Source: an uncultured Oscillospiraceae bacterium
GTDB lineage: Bacteria; Bacillota; Clostridia; Oscillospirales; Oscillospiraceae
DNA: 6,724 nucleotides
Assembly: GCA_910585265.1 (NCBI GenBank)
Contig: CAJUCA010000100.1
Span: forward strand, 1 to 6,724
Direction: 5' to 3'
Both the position numbers and the translations under genes were made by a program. This document shows, in pieces, positions 1-5,428 of the stretch. Each line of letters begins with the position of its first letter. Position 1 is the first letter of the stretch. The notes under the pieces were generated by a model. The model made no database searches. It was not told the origin of the DNA and saw nothing but the letters and a program-made list of their open reading frames with translations.

Positions 1-2
1 CG

Positions 3-101
3 ATTTTTGACGCGTCTACTTATGGGATTACGGGGGACCTGTTTAAGGTTGGGCCTATGCTGGCGGAGGCTATTAAGTCCTTTAAGGCCGCTAAGGGCTG
101 A
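3..101 (+). CDS. etfA: Electron transfer flavoprotein alpha subunit, C-terminal end (partial)
   Basis: The window opens inside a reading frame that ends at a TGA at 99-101 and encodes 32 residues. They include Y-G-I-x-G-D-L-F-K-V-x-P-M-L, which resembles the extreme C-terminus of EtfA (typically ADYGIVGDLFEVVPAL...). EtfA carries the FAD-binding C-terminal domain of the EtfAB heterodimer, which passes electrons from acyl-CoA and other dehydrogenases and in Clostridia takes part in flavin-based electron bifurcation. Only the tail is visible, so the specific Etf paralogue cannot be told. A strong terminator follows directly, so this is the last gene of its transcription unit. The family call rests on a short but characteristic stretch. 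Confidence 0.72.
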   Translation: MFDASTYGITGDLFKVGPMLAEAIKSFKAAKG

Positions 102-126
102 AAAAACCCAGAAATTTACAGTTCGT

Positions 127-170
127 AAAGTCCAGGGGAGACAAAGTGTCTCCCCTGGACTTTTTGTGCA
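127..170 (+). terminator. Rho-independent terminator after etfA
   Basis: A perfect 13-bp inverted repeat (130-142 with 148-160) has a 5-nt loop and extends by A:T pairs at both ends. It is followed by TTTTT at 161-165. It lies 26 nt after the etfA stop, which is typical for an intrinsic terminator ending that operon. Confidence 0.93.
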
Positions 171-256
171 TTTTTACATAATTTTTACATGGAAATATGT
201 ACCGCAACCAGAATTGGTGTTGAAAACTCCCCGTATACTTCCATATCTTGTATCCG

Positions 257-273
257 TGTCGAATTTTGTCGAA
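257..273 (+). promoter_or_regulatory. Two tandem Spo0A-box-like sites
   Basis: The heptamer TGTCGAA, the core of the Spo0A box of spore-forming Firmicutes, occurs perfectly twice in the same orientation, at 257-263 and 267-273. The 10-bp offset is one helical turn and matches the tandem arrangement at known Spo0A promoters. The boxes lie about 100 bp upstream of the start codon at 356. They sit upstream of the promoter candidate at 292-320 and just downstream of an alternative one (TTGAAA 220-225, 18 bp, TATCTT 244-249). Activation and repression are therefore both possible. Binding is inferred. Confidence 0.6.
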
Positions 274-291
274 TTATGCGGTTTCTTTCCC

Positions 292-320
292 TTGCGAAAT
301 GGAAAAATCTTGGTGATAAT
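292..320 (+). promoter_or_regulatory. Candidate sigma-A promoter for the gene at 356-625
   Basis: TTGCGA (292-297) and GATAAT (315-320) are separated by 17 bp, giving 4/6 and 5/6 matches to the sigma-A consensus. The predicted transcription start is near 327, leaving a short leader with the ribosome binding site AGAGAGGTG. The alternative upstream pair TTGAAA/TATCTT (220-249) cannot be excluded. Confidence 0.45.
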
Positions 321-355
321 GGGGATAACCCAACGAAAGAGAGGTGAACTCAATC

Positions 356-625
356 ATGCGTGAGCTGTTCCTGAAAACCCTGGATCTTGCGGATGAGACC
401 GGCGCGATCCGCGTATATGATTACTCGATCCTCATTGACGAGATGGATGTCGGTCCATATTCCTGCGAGAGCTATGGGATACAGGTGGCTGAGCGGGGCG
501 GAGCCAGGGCGTCCGTGCCCCATGTGACGTGCAGTGCCGCCCGCATTGATGAGCTCAGCGGCCTTGTGGTGCGCAACGGCGTGACGCCTACCACCCTGAA
601 CGATGTTTTGTCCGATTGGCTGTAA
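356..625 (+). CDS. Small conserved clostridial protein, DUF6514-like (89 aa)
   Basis: This 89-residue protein begins MRELFLKTLDLADETG and has no signal peptide or membrane segment. It resembles the DUF6514 family of small Clostridia proteins: an N-terminal strand-rich part with D-Y-S-I-L, then S-Y-G-I-x-V, V-P-H-V-T-C-S, R-I-D-E-L and a final N-x-V-T-P-x-x-L-x-D-V-L-x-D-W-L. The family name comes from memory of its pattern and the function is unknown. The ATG at 356 is chosen because AGAGAGGTG (338-346) sits 9 nt upstream; an in-frame GTG at 344 is part of that Shine-Dalgarno. The gene is monocistronic between two terminators, with its own promoter candidate and tandem Spo0A-type boxes, which suggests expression linked to sporulation or stationary phase (inference). 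Confidence 0.8.
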   Translation: MRELFLKTLDLADETGAIRVYDYSILIDEMDVGPYSCESYGIQVAERGGARASVPHVTCSAARIDELSGLVVRNGVTPTTLNDVLSDWL

Positions 626-689
626 CTGTCCCATGGGTTGTAACTGCTCTGCGGTCCCAAAGGCTGTACACTGTCCGACGGTTGTAAAA
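610..689 (+). repeat. Four degenerate ~18-bp tandem repeats over the gene tail
   Basis: Units of the form GTCC-N3-GG-YTGTA-(C)A start at 610, 628, 654 and 673. The first unit is the last codons of the 356-625 gene including its stop (S-D-W-L-stop). Units 1 and 2 abut, an 8-nt insert separates 2 and 3, and units 3 and 4 abut again. This looks like old duplication or slippage of the 3' end. No function is known. Confidence 0.5.
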
Positions 690-693
690 ATAC

Positions 694-731
694 GCGGGAC
701 GCTATCCGGCGATAGCGTCCCGCAGTTTTTT
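694..731. terminator. Bidirectional rho-independent terminator
   Basis: A perfect 13-bp stem (694-706 with 711-723) with a CGGC loop is followed on the + strand by TTTTTT (726-731). On the - strand the stem is followed by GTATTTTTAC. It ends both the + gene at 356-625 and the convergent - gene whose stop codon lies at 730-732, inside the T run. Confidence 0.92.
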
Positions 732-1551
732 AGATCCGGTCCAAGGAGAGGATTTCGTCCGCCAGCCGGTCGGCGGTGTCCATCACGGCGTCGAAGTCCA
801 CAAAGGGGTTATAGAGCCGCTCCAGCCTGTCGTGGGCGGCCTTGGCCTGGGCCAGCCCCGCCACCGCCTCCTCCGTCAGGGCGGCGGCCACCCGGCGGGT
901 GAAGCGCAGCCGGGGCTTGGCGGCCCGGCAGGCGTCGGCGTCCACCATGGCGTCCAGCCGCAGGCGTCGGTAGGCCCGGTGGGGCCAGGGCTGCTCCGGG
1001 CTGGAGGAGACGAAGGCCAGGGCCAGATCGGGGAACAGGACGTGGGCCAGACGGTCGGGGGCCATGGGGTCGGGGCAGGCCACCGCCTGGTGCCCCGCCG
1101 CCAGCCCCGCGGTGAGGATGGGGTTGAGCAGGTGGTGGGCCAGGCCGGAGCTGTCCGCCAGCTCATACACGCGGCCTGCCTGGGCCTCCACGGTGCTCCA
1201 GAGGGTGAGGGGGCCCTTGTGGGTGACGGCGGACAGGAACCGCTGATCCGCGCGGCCGTCGCCGCCGGCGGGCTTTTTCAGCTCCCGGCTGATGATCCCG
1301 GCGGCCCGCTTGGCCAGCTTCTGCTGCACCGCCGGGGCGGTCAGCAGCTCGTTCATGTCCCGGCGCAGCTCCCCCGCCGCGCCCAGGCAGCGGTAGACCC
1401 GCTTGTAGTGGCTCTGGTATTCGGAGAAGGCGGTTTGAAGCTGCTCCTTCAGGGGCTGGAGGCCGGGGCGGTCGTAGAAGCCGCTCAGGTCTATGTAACG
1501 GTCCACCGCGCCGGGGCAGTGGGGTTCGACTACGTGGGGGGTGGTTCCATT
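730..1551 (-). pseudogene. P-loop ATPase-like protein (PRK06851 type), 5' part cut off by element insertion
   Basis: The frame encodes at least 258 residues from GTG 1506. Family-like sequence continues upstream of that codon (N-G-T-T-P-H-V-V-E-P-H-C-P-G-A-V-D, about 1507-1551), and the frame stays open to a TAG at 1600-1602. PRK06851-type proteins (about 370 aa) carry two P-loop domains; the visible block follows the first one (usual pattern D-G-T-A-P-H-V-V-x-P). The first Walker A, about 90 residues, is missing and should lie at the far end of the inserted element. The second domain is present, but its Walker A is degenerate: VYELADSSGLAHHLL where relatives have G-x-P-G-T-G-K-S. C-P-D-P-x-x-P-D-R-L-x-H-V-L-F-P-D-L is retained. 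GTG 1506 has no Shine-Dalgarno. The gene is GC-rich, unlike the element. A truncated product is possible but unlikely to bind ATP. Cellular role unknown. Confidence 0.7.
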
Positions 1552-1600
1552 AGTACACTTTGGGCTATGTGGGTGGTACCACGCCCTGGTCGTGGTGCCC
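1536..1600. other. Candidate attachment-site junction (element end)
   Basis: Host coding similarity ends around 1549-1560, only about 45-60 bp from the recombinase stop codon, where serine recombinase elements usually carry their att site. GTGGTTCC (1541-1548) and GGTACCAC (1575-1582) form an imperfect dyad centred near 1561/1562. GTGGTACCAC (1573-1582) is itself a palindrome. The crossover dinucleotide cannot be fixed without the other end or an empty site. Confidence 0.45.
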
Positions 1601-1605
1601 TAATT

Positions 1606-3144
1606 TTAGAACTTCCAACTTATTTTGACCTCTTGCTGACCGGTATTCGGGTTTCGTTCGCCGATTTCGATGCAGTCAATCAGGCCAATCACCAGCTCCC
1701 GGGGAACGGCTTCCAACCTCAAGAGCTTGCGGGCTTTCTCCATTAAATCTGCCTGCTGTTGGGGCTGTTCCCGGTTTTCAAGCTCCTCGTTAATTCTTCC
1801 CAGCCGCTGTTCCAAGCGGCTTTTTTCGTCCAAGAAGGATTGATTCAGTTCCACAAACTGGCCTTCGCCGATAATCCCGGCCACCTTGTCTAAGTACAGC
1901 GTTTTGAGGGCCTGACTGCGCTTTTCCAGTTGAGCAACAATGGATTTTCTCTCCTGCTCCAACGCCTCCCGGCGGGTATCCTTCTGAGGCTGAATGTCCG
2001 CGGCATCCAGTTCATAGTAAGTCTGGACGTAGTAGCGGATGCGGTCGGACACCAAGTCGATGAGCTGATCCAGCCGGACAGAGTGCCGGGTGCACAGCTT
2101 TTGCTTTCCACTGTCAGCGTACAGCTTGCAACGGAGGTAGGCCCGCTTGCCGTTGGAGCACTTACTCATGGTGGAGCCGCAGTCGGCGCACTTCACCAGC
2201 CCGGACAGCAGGTGGGCTTCCCCGGAGCCGTCCGTCTTGGTGCGCAGCTTTAAACCCCGCTGTACGGCGTCGAAGGTGGCCCGGTCGATGATGGCCTCGT
2301 GGGTGCCCTCCACCCGGTACCACTGATCCTCCGGCGTGTCGATGATGACCTTGGATTTATAGCTTACCTTTCTTCTCCGCCCCTGAATCATCACCCCGGT
2401 GTACATCTCATTGGTGAGGATACGGCCCACCGTCACCTTGTTCCACAGGCCGAAGTCGTTTTTTATCGGGTGGTTGCAGGTCCAGCCTCGTTCGGCCTTG
2501 TAGCGGGTGGGGTTGGGGATGCCCTGCTGGTTGAGCAGATAGGCGATGTTTTGGCGGCCGTGTCCTTCCATCGACCATCGGTAAATCTGCCGTACCACCT
2601 CGGCGGCCTCGGGATCGGGGATGATGTGGTTTTTGTCCGCCGGGTCCTTCCGGTAGCCGTAGATGGGGAAGCCGCCGATGTACTTGCCCTCCCGCCGCTT
2701 CAGGTCGAATACCATGCGGACGTTTTCGGACAGGTCCTCCAGATACCACTCGTTCACCAGGCCATTGATCTGCCGGGCCTTTTTGTTACCCTTTACTTCG
2801 GTGTCGGCGTTGTCGGCCACAGCGATAAAACGGATGCCCCAGATGGGGAACAAGCCGTGGATGTACTTCTCCACCAGTTCCATGTCCCGGGTGAACCGGG
2901 ATTGGGATTTGCACAGGATGATCTGAAATTTCTTCTGCTTGGCGGCCTGGATCATGCGGTTGAAATCCGGGCGGTCGCTGTCGATGCCAGAGAAGTCCTC
3001 GTCGCAGTAGATTGCGTAGATGTCCCAGCCGTGGTCGATGGCGTAGTGGGTCAGCAGGGATTTTTGGTTCTGGATGCTCTCGGATTCGGGCTGGTGTTTG
3101 TCCTCATCCTCCTTACTCAGCCGTGTATAAATCGCGCAAAGGAT
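1606..3144 (-). CDS. Large serine recombinase (site-specific integrase/transposase), AUC start proposed
   Basis: This protein cuts and rejoins att sites through a covalent phosphoserine. Counting the AUC as residue 1 gives 512 aa, a normal length. The resolvase catalytic domain starts A-I-Y-T-R-L-S with nucleophile Ser10 and Arg8, then S-x-S-I-x-N-Q-K, D-E-D-F-S-G and S-R-F-T-R-D (Arg83/Arg86). A Recombinase domain spans roughly 160-290 (P-I-Y-G-Y at its start). A zinc ribbon uses Cys319, 322, 339 and 351. A coiled coil lies at about 395-465, and a DUF4368-like tail ends I-D-C-I-E-I-G-E. No ATG, GTG or TTG lies in frame between the TAA at 3148-3150 and the first ATG (2955), which would remove the catalytic serine. 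AGGAGG is 8 nt before the AUC (3142-3144). It is the gene nearest the element end and presumably its integrase. Confidence 0.88.
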   Translation of the reverse strand: MLCAIYTRLSKEDEDKHQPESESIQNQKSLLTHYAIDHGWDIYAIYCDEDFSGIDSDRPDFNRMIQAAKQKKFQIILCKSQSRFTRDMELVEKYIHGLFPIWGIRFIAVADNADTEVKGNKKARQINGLVNEWYLEDLSENVRMVFDLKRREGKYIGGFPIYGYRKDPADKNHIIPDPEAAEVVRQIYRWSMEGHGRQNIAYLLNQQGIPNPTRYKAERGWTCNHPIKNDFGLWNKVTVGRILTNEMYTGVMIQGRRRKVSYKSKVIIDTPEDQWYRVEGTHEAIIDRATFDAVQRGLKLRTKTDGSGEAHLLSGLVKCADCGSTMSKCSNGKRAYLRCKLYADSGKQKLCTRHSVRLDQLIDLVSDRIRYYVQTYYELDAADIQPQKDTRREALEQERKSIVAQLEKRSQALKTLYLDKVAGIIGEGQFVELNQSFLDEKSRLEQRLGRINEELENREQPQQQADLMEKARKLLRLEAVPRELVIGLIDCIEIGERNPNTGQQEVKISWKF

Positions 3145-3159
3145 TTGTTACACCTCCTC
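3142..3159 (-). promoter_or_regulatory. Shine-Dalgarno and AUC start of the recombinase
   Basis: On the - strand AGGAGGTG is followed by TAACAA and then ATC-CTT-TGC-GCG, in frame with the catalytic domain. The distance of AGGAGG to ATC is 8 nt, ideal for initiation. Either AUC is a real weak start (as with AUU in E. coli infC) or an ancestral ATG mutated. Confidence 0.55.
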
Positions 3160-3168
3160 AAAGGCGTA

Positions 3169-3200
3169 ACTGCTCGGTATTATGATACCGCAAGAGCAGT
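3169..3200 (-). other. Hairpin in the recombinase leader
   Basis: ACTGCTC-GGTAT (3169-3180) pairs with ATACC (3185-3189) and GAGCAGT (3194-3200), with a TATG loop and a 4-nt bulge (3190-3193). It lies about 10 nt upstream of the Shine-Dalgarno, with no T run, so it is more likely a leader RNA structure or protein-binding dyad than a terminator. Confidence 0.5.
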
Positions 3201-3223
3201 CGGGCCGCAAGGATTTATTTGAA

Positions 3224-3253
3224 ATGCCTGCGCCGATAAAACGACGCAGGCAT
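3224..3253 (-). terminator. Hairpin at the stop of the 37-codon ORF (weak terminator or attenuator)
   Basis: ATGCCTGCG (3224-3232) pairs with CGCAGGCAT (3245-3253) around a 12-nt loop; on the - strand the hairpin starts at the TGA stop of the small ORF. Only TTTCAAAT follows, so termination would be partial, allowing read-through into the recombinase. Confidence 0.4.
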
Positions 3254-3366
3254 CATTGGTGGAGGGCTTTGGTGAGCCAGGTAGTGATGGTTTGGCGGAT
3301 TGCTTGATTAGGGGACACGGCATATTGCGGATGATGCTCAGTGATGGTCAGAGATGTATCTTTCAT
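3253..3366 (-). CDS. Small ORF upstream of the recombinase (37 aa), hypothetical
   Basis: The 37-residue product MKDTSLTITEHHPQ... ends W-L-T-K-A-L-H-Q. The ATG at 3364-3366 has a good ribosome binding site (GGAGG, 7 nt upstream); a longer in-frame start at 3462 would read through a long inverted repeat and is unlikely. It lies about 110 bp upstream of the recombinase, in the same direction and, by chance or descent, in the same frame. No family is recognised. It could be a leader peptide, a tiny regulator or a remnant. The good ribosome binding site is the main support. Confidence 0.45.
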   Translation of the reverse strand: MKDTSLTITEHHPQYAVSPNQAIRQTITTWLTKALHQ

Positions 3367-3406
3367 AAAATCGCCTCCGTTCAAAAGATATGCTAATTGA
3401 GACCGT

Positions 3407-3460
3407 GAATATGAAAAGGCAGATGCGATAGGTACCCATCGCATCTGCCTTTTCATATTC
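3407..3460. terminator. Perfect 23-bp inverted repeat, likely bidirectional terminator
   Basis: The arm at 3407-3429 is perfectly complementary to 3438-3460, with an 8-nt loop. Each arm holds an AAAA/TTTT tract outside a GC-richer core, so a transcript from either side forms a stem followed by UUUU. It separates the recombinase unit from the sequences to its right. The perfect long symmetry could also mark a protein-binding or recombination dyad. Confidence 0.65.
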
Positions 3461-3467
3461 ATTGTAT

Positions 3468-3650
3468 TTACAGCTCATCAATAAATGATGGAGATTTTAG
3501 GGACGCCAGCTTGGCATCCAGCTGATCGAGCCATCTCAATACAGGGCCATACATTCCGTTGCTCCACTCGCACTGGATAATCAATTTATAAAGCTGCTGG
3601 CGTTTTTCGCTTGTAATAAGATCTGAGACGTCAATTTCGGAAAAGTATAT
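3468..3650 (-). pseudogene. Probable gene remnant (60 codons, no start codon)
   Basis: An open frame ends at TAA 3468-3470 and starts after TAA 3651-3653. It reads like real protein: S-D-L-I-T-S-E-K-R-Q-Q-L-Y-K-L-I-I-Q-C-E-W then a G-P-V-L-R-W-L-D-Q-L-D-A-K-L helix and a C-terminal S-F-I-D-E-L. No ATG, GTG or ribosome binding site opens it, so it looks like the 3' end of a deleted gene. It ends just before the 23-bp inverted repeat, which would fit as its original terminator. Family not recognised. Confidence 0.35.
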
Positions 3651-3690
3651 TTATTTTTAATTCCCTGCGCCGAAAAAACGGCATAAAGAT

Positions 3691-3725
3691 GGAGATGCCT
3701 CTGGCGCGAACCAGAAGGCATCTCC
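3691..3725 (-). terminator. Strong hairpin downstream of the sigma-like gene
   Basis: GGAGATGCCT-CTGG (3691-3704) pairs with CCAG (3711-3714) and AGGCATCTCC (3716-3725), with one bulged A and a 6-nt loop. It lies about 110 nt past the stop of the gene at 3836-4321. On the - strand ATCTTTATG follows, a weak T tract, with TTTTTT a little further. It probably ends that transcript. Confidence 0.5.
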
Positions 3726-3835
3726 TACTATTGACAGCTTAATCATAACATAGAGCCTCTGGAAATTGCAATGAGTAAAATCGGAAATTTTTGTGCACAG
3801 CAAGTGAACTGGATGTGAACAAACGGGGAACACGC

Positions 3836-4321
3836 TCAACGCAGGGCATCTACATATTCATACATGGACACAAGCTCGTCAACGGCTTTGGCTTTTATGG
3901 AGTGCATATGCCTGACACATACTTTGATTTGTTTAGCCACATCCTCCGGGCTCATCCTTTTAAAATAGTATAATTCAATCACTTCTCTATGCCTTTTACT
4001 CAAAAGAGTTACATAATGCTTTAGACGCTCCTGTTCATGCTCCATAGCGGCAAGTTGTTCCGCAATTTCGTTAGTACCAATTCGATTTATTTCGGCGGTA
4101 CGCTCCTGATAGCTAAGAGCAATATATAATGTTTTATCAGAGATACGACCAGATGGACGGCCGCCTCCTTCGCCATGAGTAAGGGCCAGGGCTTCTATCA
4201 TTTCTGACTCTGAGACACACTTTGGGTGAGCCAGTTCGTAGTGCAGCAATTCGATTAGCTTGGTACGCTCTTGGTGCGACTCCAATAGTTTGATAACACG
4301 CTGTTTTGTTTGGTCCTTCAT
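3836..4321 (-). CDS. Sigma-70 region 4-like HTH protein of mobile elements (161 aa)
   Basis: The C-terminal part (about 105-155) is a sigma-70 region 4-type helix-turn-helix: L-L-S-K-R-H-R-E-V-I-E-L-Y-Y-F, then M-S-P-E-D-V-A-K-Q-I and V-R-H-M-H-S-I-K-A-K-A-V-D-E-L. No region 2 core-binding domain is seen, so it is not a full sigma factor; it resembles the short sigma-like regulators of phages and conjugative elements. Residues 1-50 and 84-104 are helical and charged, possibly for self-association; a G-rich G-E-G-G-G-R-P-S-G stretch lies at 50-58. The start at 4319-4321 is chosen for AGAGAGG 6-7 nt upstream. A longer frame to 4471 would cover the gap after the regulator and lacks a ribosome binding site. 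It lies 150 bp downstream of the response regulator, same strand. It likely regulates element genes (inference). Confidence 0.72.
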   Translation of the reverse strand: MKDQTKQRVIKLLESHQERTKLIELLHYELAHPKCVSESEMIEALALTHGEGGGRPSGRISDKTLYIALSYQERTAEINRIGTNEIAEQLAAMEHEQERLKHYVTLLSKRHREVIELYYFKRMSPEDVAKQIKVCVRHMHSIKAKAVDELVSMYEYVDALR

Positions 4322-4471
4322 AGTGAGCCTCTCTTTCCAGTCAAAATTTATCGAGCTGTAGCTACAACCATATTCTACCAGATAGAGGGCGTAGTTTGTG
4401 AACACAGGTTGGAATCGGTTAGGAATCATTCGACTGTAAAAGACACAATATGTCAAAATTCGGGTTTTCAA

Positions 4472-5149
4472 TTATATAGCTTCACCAAACCGGTATCCTA
4501 CCCCAATTACAGTATGGATATAGGTGGTGTCTTTGCGGCTAAGTCCCAACTTAGCTCGAAGCGAGGAGATCTGATCTGACACGTGCGTGCTGTTTGGGGT
4601 TTCTCCTGTTCTCCAAACAGTCTGGTAGATTTCCTCTTTTGTCAAAACAGTGCCGGCATGACAGGCCAGGAGGCAAAGGACTTCGTACTCCTTACGTGTT
4701 AAAGCAACTGATTTCCCGCGCATAGTTACTATCCGGCCAGACGTGTTGATAACCAATTCTTCAAACCTTATTATGCTGCGCCGCATGACACGGCGGAAAA
4801 CAGCGTCTATCACAGCCAGAACTTCATATTCGTTAATAGGCTTCTCTACACAGAAATCCGCTCCACGGCGAAGCATATGTGCACGTTCATTGCTATCGGC
4901 ATAATGTGCGGCAACCATGATGTAGGGATGCAAGCCATGAGGGCTTAGCACAAGCTTTTTTAAGAGGAAATTAACTCCTTCTATGTCAAAATCAAGCAAA
5001 GCAAAGGCAGGACTGTGCATTTGCAGTCCTGCCTCAACCTCATATTTATTTCGAGCATATAGCAATTCTACACCAGAGGAGCGCAGAATTGCGCATTCCC
5101 CTATCAAATGATCTGATCGTTCGGAAATTATCATTAAGGTTTTTTTCAT
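4472..5149 (-). CDS. OmpR/PhoB-family response regulator with atypical receiver (225 aa)
   Basis: An N-terminal receiver (about 3-115) is joined to a C-terminal winged-helix DNA-binding domain (about 130-223). The latter shows V-A-L-T-R-K-E-Y-E-V-L, L-T-K-E-E-I-Y-Q-T-V-W and T-Y-I-H-T-V-I-G-V-G-Y-R-F, standard for OmpR-type regulators. In the receiver, Asp53 (A-L-L-D-F-D) and Lys103 (V-E-K-P) are kept. The usual N-terminal acidic pair is replaced by Ser9-Glu10, and the switch Thr/Ser position is Ala80. Phosphorylation may therefore be altered or absent. No histidine kinase is adjacent in this window. The sigma-like gene follows 150 bp downstream on the same strand. The ribosome binding site before ATG 5147-5149 is weak. 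The gene is AT-richer than both flanking modules, which suggests a different source. Confidence 0.88.
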   Translation of the reverse strand: MKKTLMIISERSDHLIGECAILRSSGVELLYARNKYEVEAGLQMHSPAFALLDFDIEGVNFLLKKLVLSPHGLHPYIMVAAHYADSNERAHMLRRGADFCVEKPINEYEVLAVIDAVFRRVMRRSIIRFEELVINTSGRIVTMRGKSVALTRKEYEVLCLLACHAGTVLTKEEIYQTVWRTGETPNSTHVSDQISSLRAKLGLSRKDTTYIHTVIGVGYRFGEAI

Positions 5150-5192
5150 TTCTCTTACGCACTTCTTTGCCTTGCCTATGTTACCAAGTAGA

Positions 5193-5221
5193 ATGGTACA
5201 TATTTTTCATCTTTACAGCAA
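5193..5221 (-). promoter_or_regulatory. Weak promoter candidate for the response regulator
   Basis: On the - strand TTGCTG (5216-5221) and TACCAT (5193-5198) are 17 bp apart, each a 4/6 match to the sigma-A consensus, 44 bp before the ATG. A second similar pair (TTGTAA/TACACT, 16 bp spacing) lies just upstream. Both are weak. The rest of the 5150-5429 intergenic stretch shows nothing clear besides AT-rich sequence. Confidence 0.25.
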
Positions 5222-5428
5222 TTAACAGTGTAGGGATTACATTGGTTGTTACAAAAAAGGATTTTATCACATAGACACAGAAAAGTATACTGTTTATAAA
5301 TGGAAACTGTTTTTATCATCTGACTTTGCTTCGGATCGTCACGCCATAGATATAATTTTCTATCGTAAGACCAGAATGATAGCGTGCATTCTTCATTGTC
5401 CTATATAACCCGCAATAAATGGATTATG

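Noticed and set aside
170..190. Direct repeat ATTTTTACAT twice at 11-bp spacing after the etfA terminator
   Set aside because: AT-rich low-complexity sequence; no linked element or gene supports a function.
344..355. GTG start 12 nt upstream of the 89-aa gene's ATG
   Set aside because: The GTG is part of the Shine-Dalgarno AGAGAGGTG; ATG 356 has the proper spacing.
7..363. 118-codon + strand frame over the etfA tail and intergenic region
   Set aside because: It crosses a strong terminator and the promoter region; the etfA-like frame ends at 101 instead.
832..1746. Long + strand open frame (304 codons) opposite the ATPase-like gene
   Set aside because: It is a GC-rich antisense shadow with Gly/Val/Ala-dominated composition and no ribosome binding site; the - frame has clear family similarity.
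2299..3222. Long + strand open frame (307 codons) opposite the recombinase
   Set aside because: Shadow of the recombinase reading frame, Val/Leu/Gly-rich, no recognisable motif or ribosome binding site.
3657..3839. 60-codon - strand frame downstream of the sigma-like gene
   Set aside because: It runs through a strong hairpin, has no ribosome binding site and a Cys/Phe/His-rich, non-protein-like composition.
4322..4471. 50-residue N-terminal extension of the sigma-like protein
   Set aside because: It fills exactly the gap after the response regulator stop, is aromatic-rich without domain likeness, and lacks a ribosome binding site, while ATG 4319-4321 has one.
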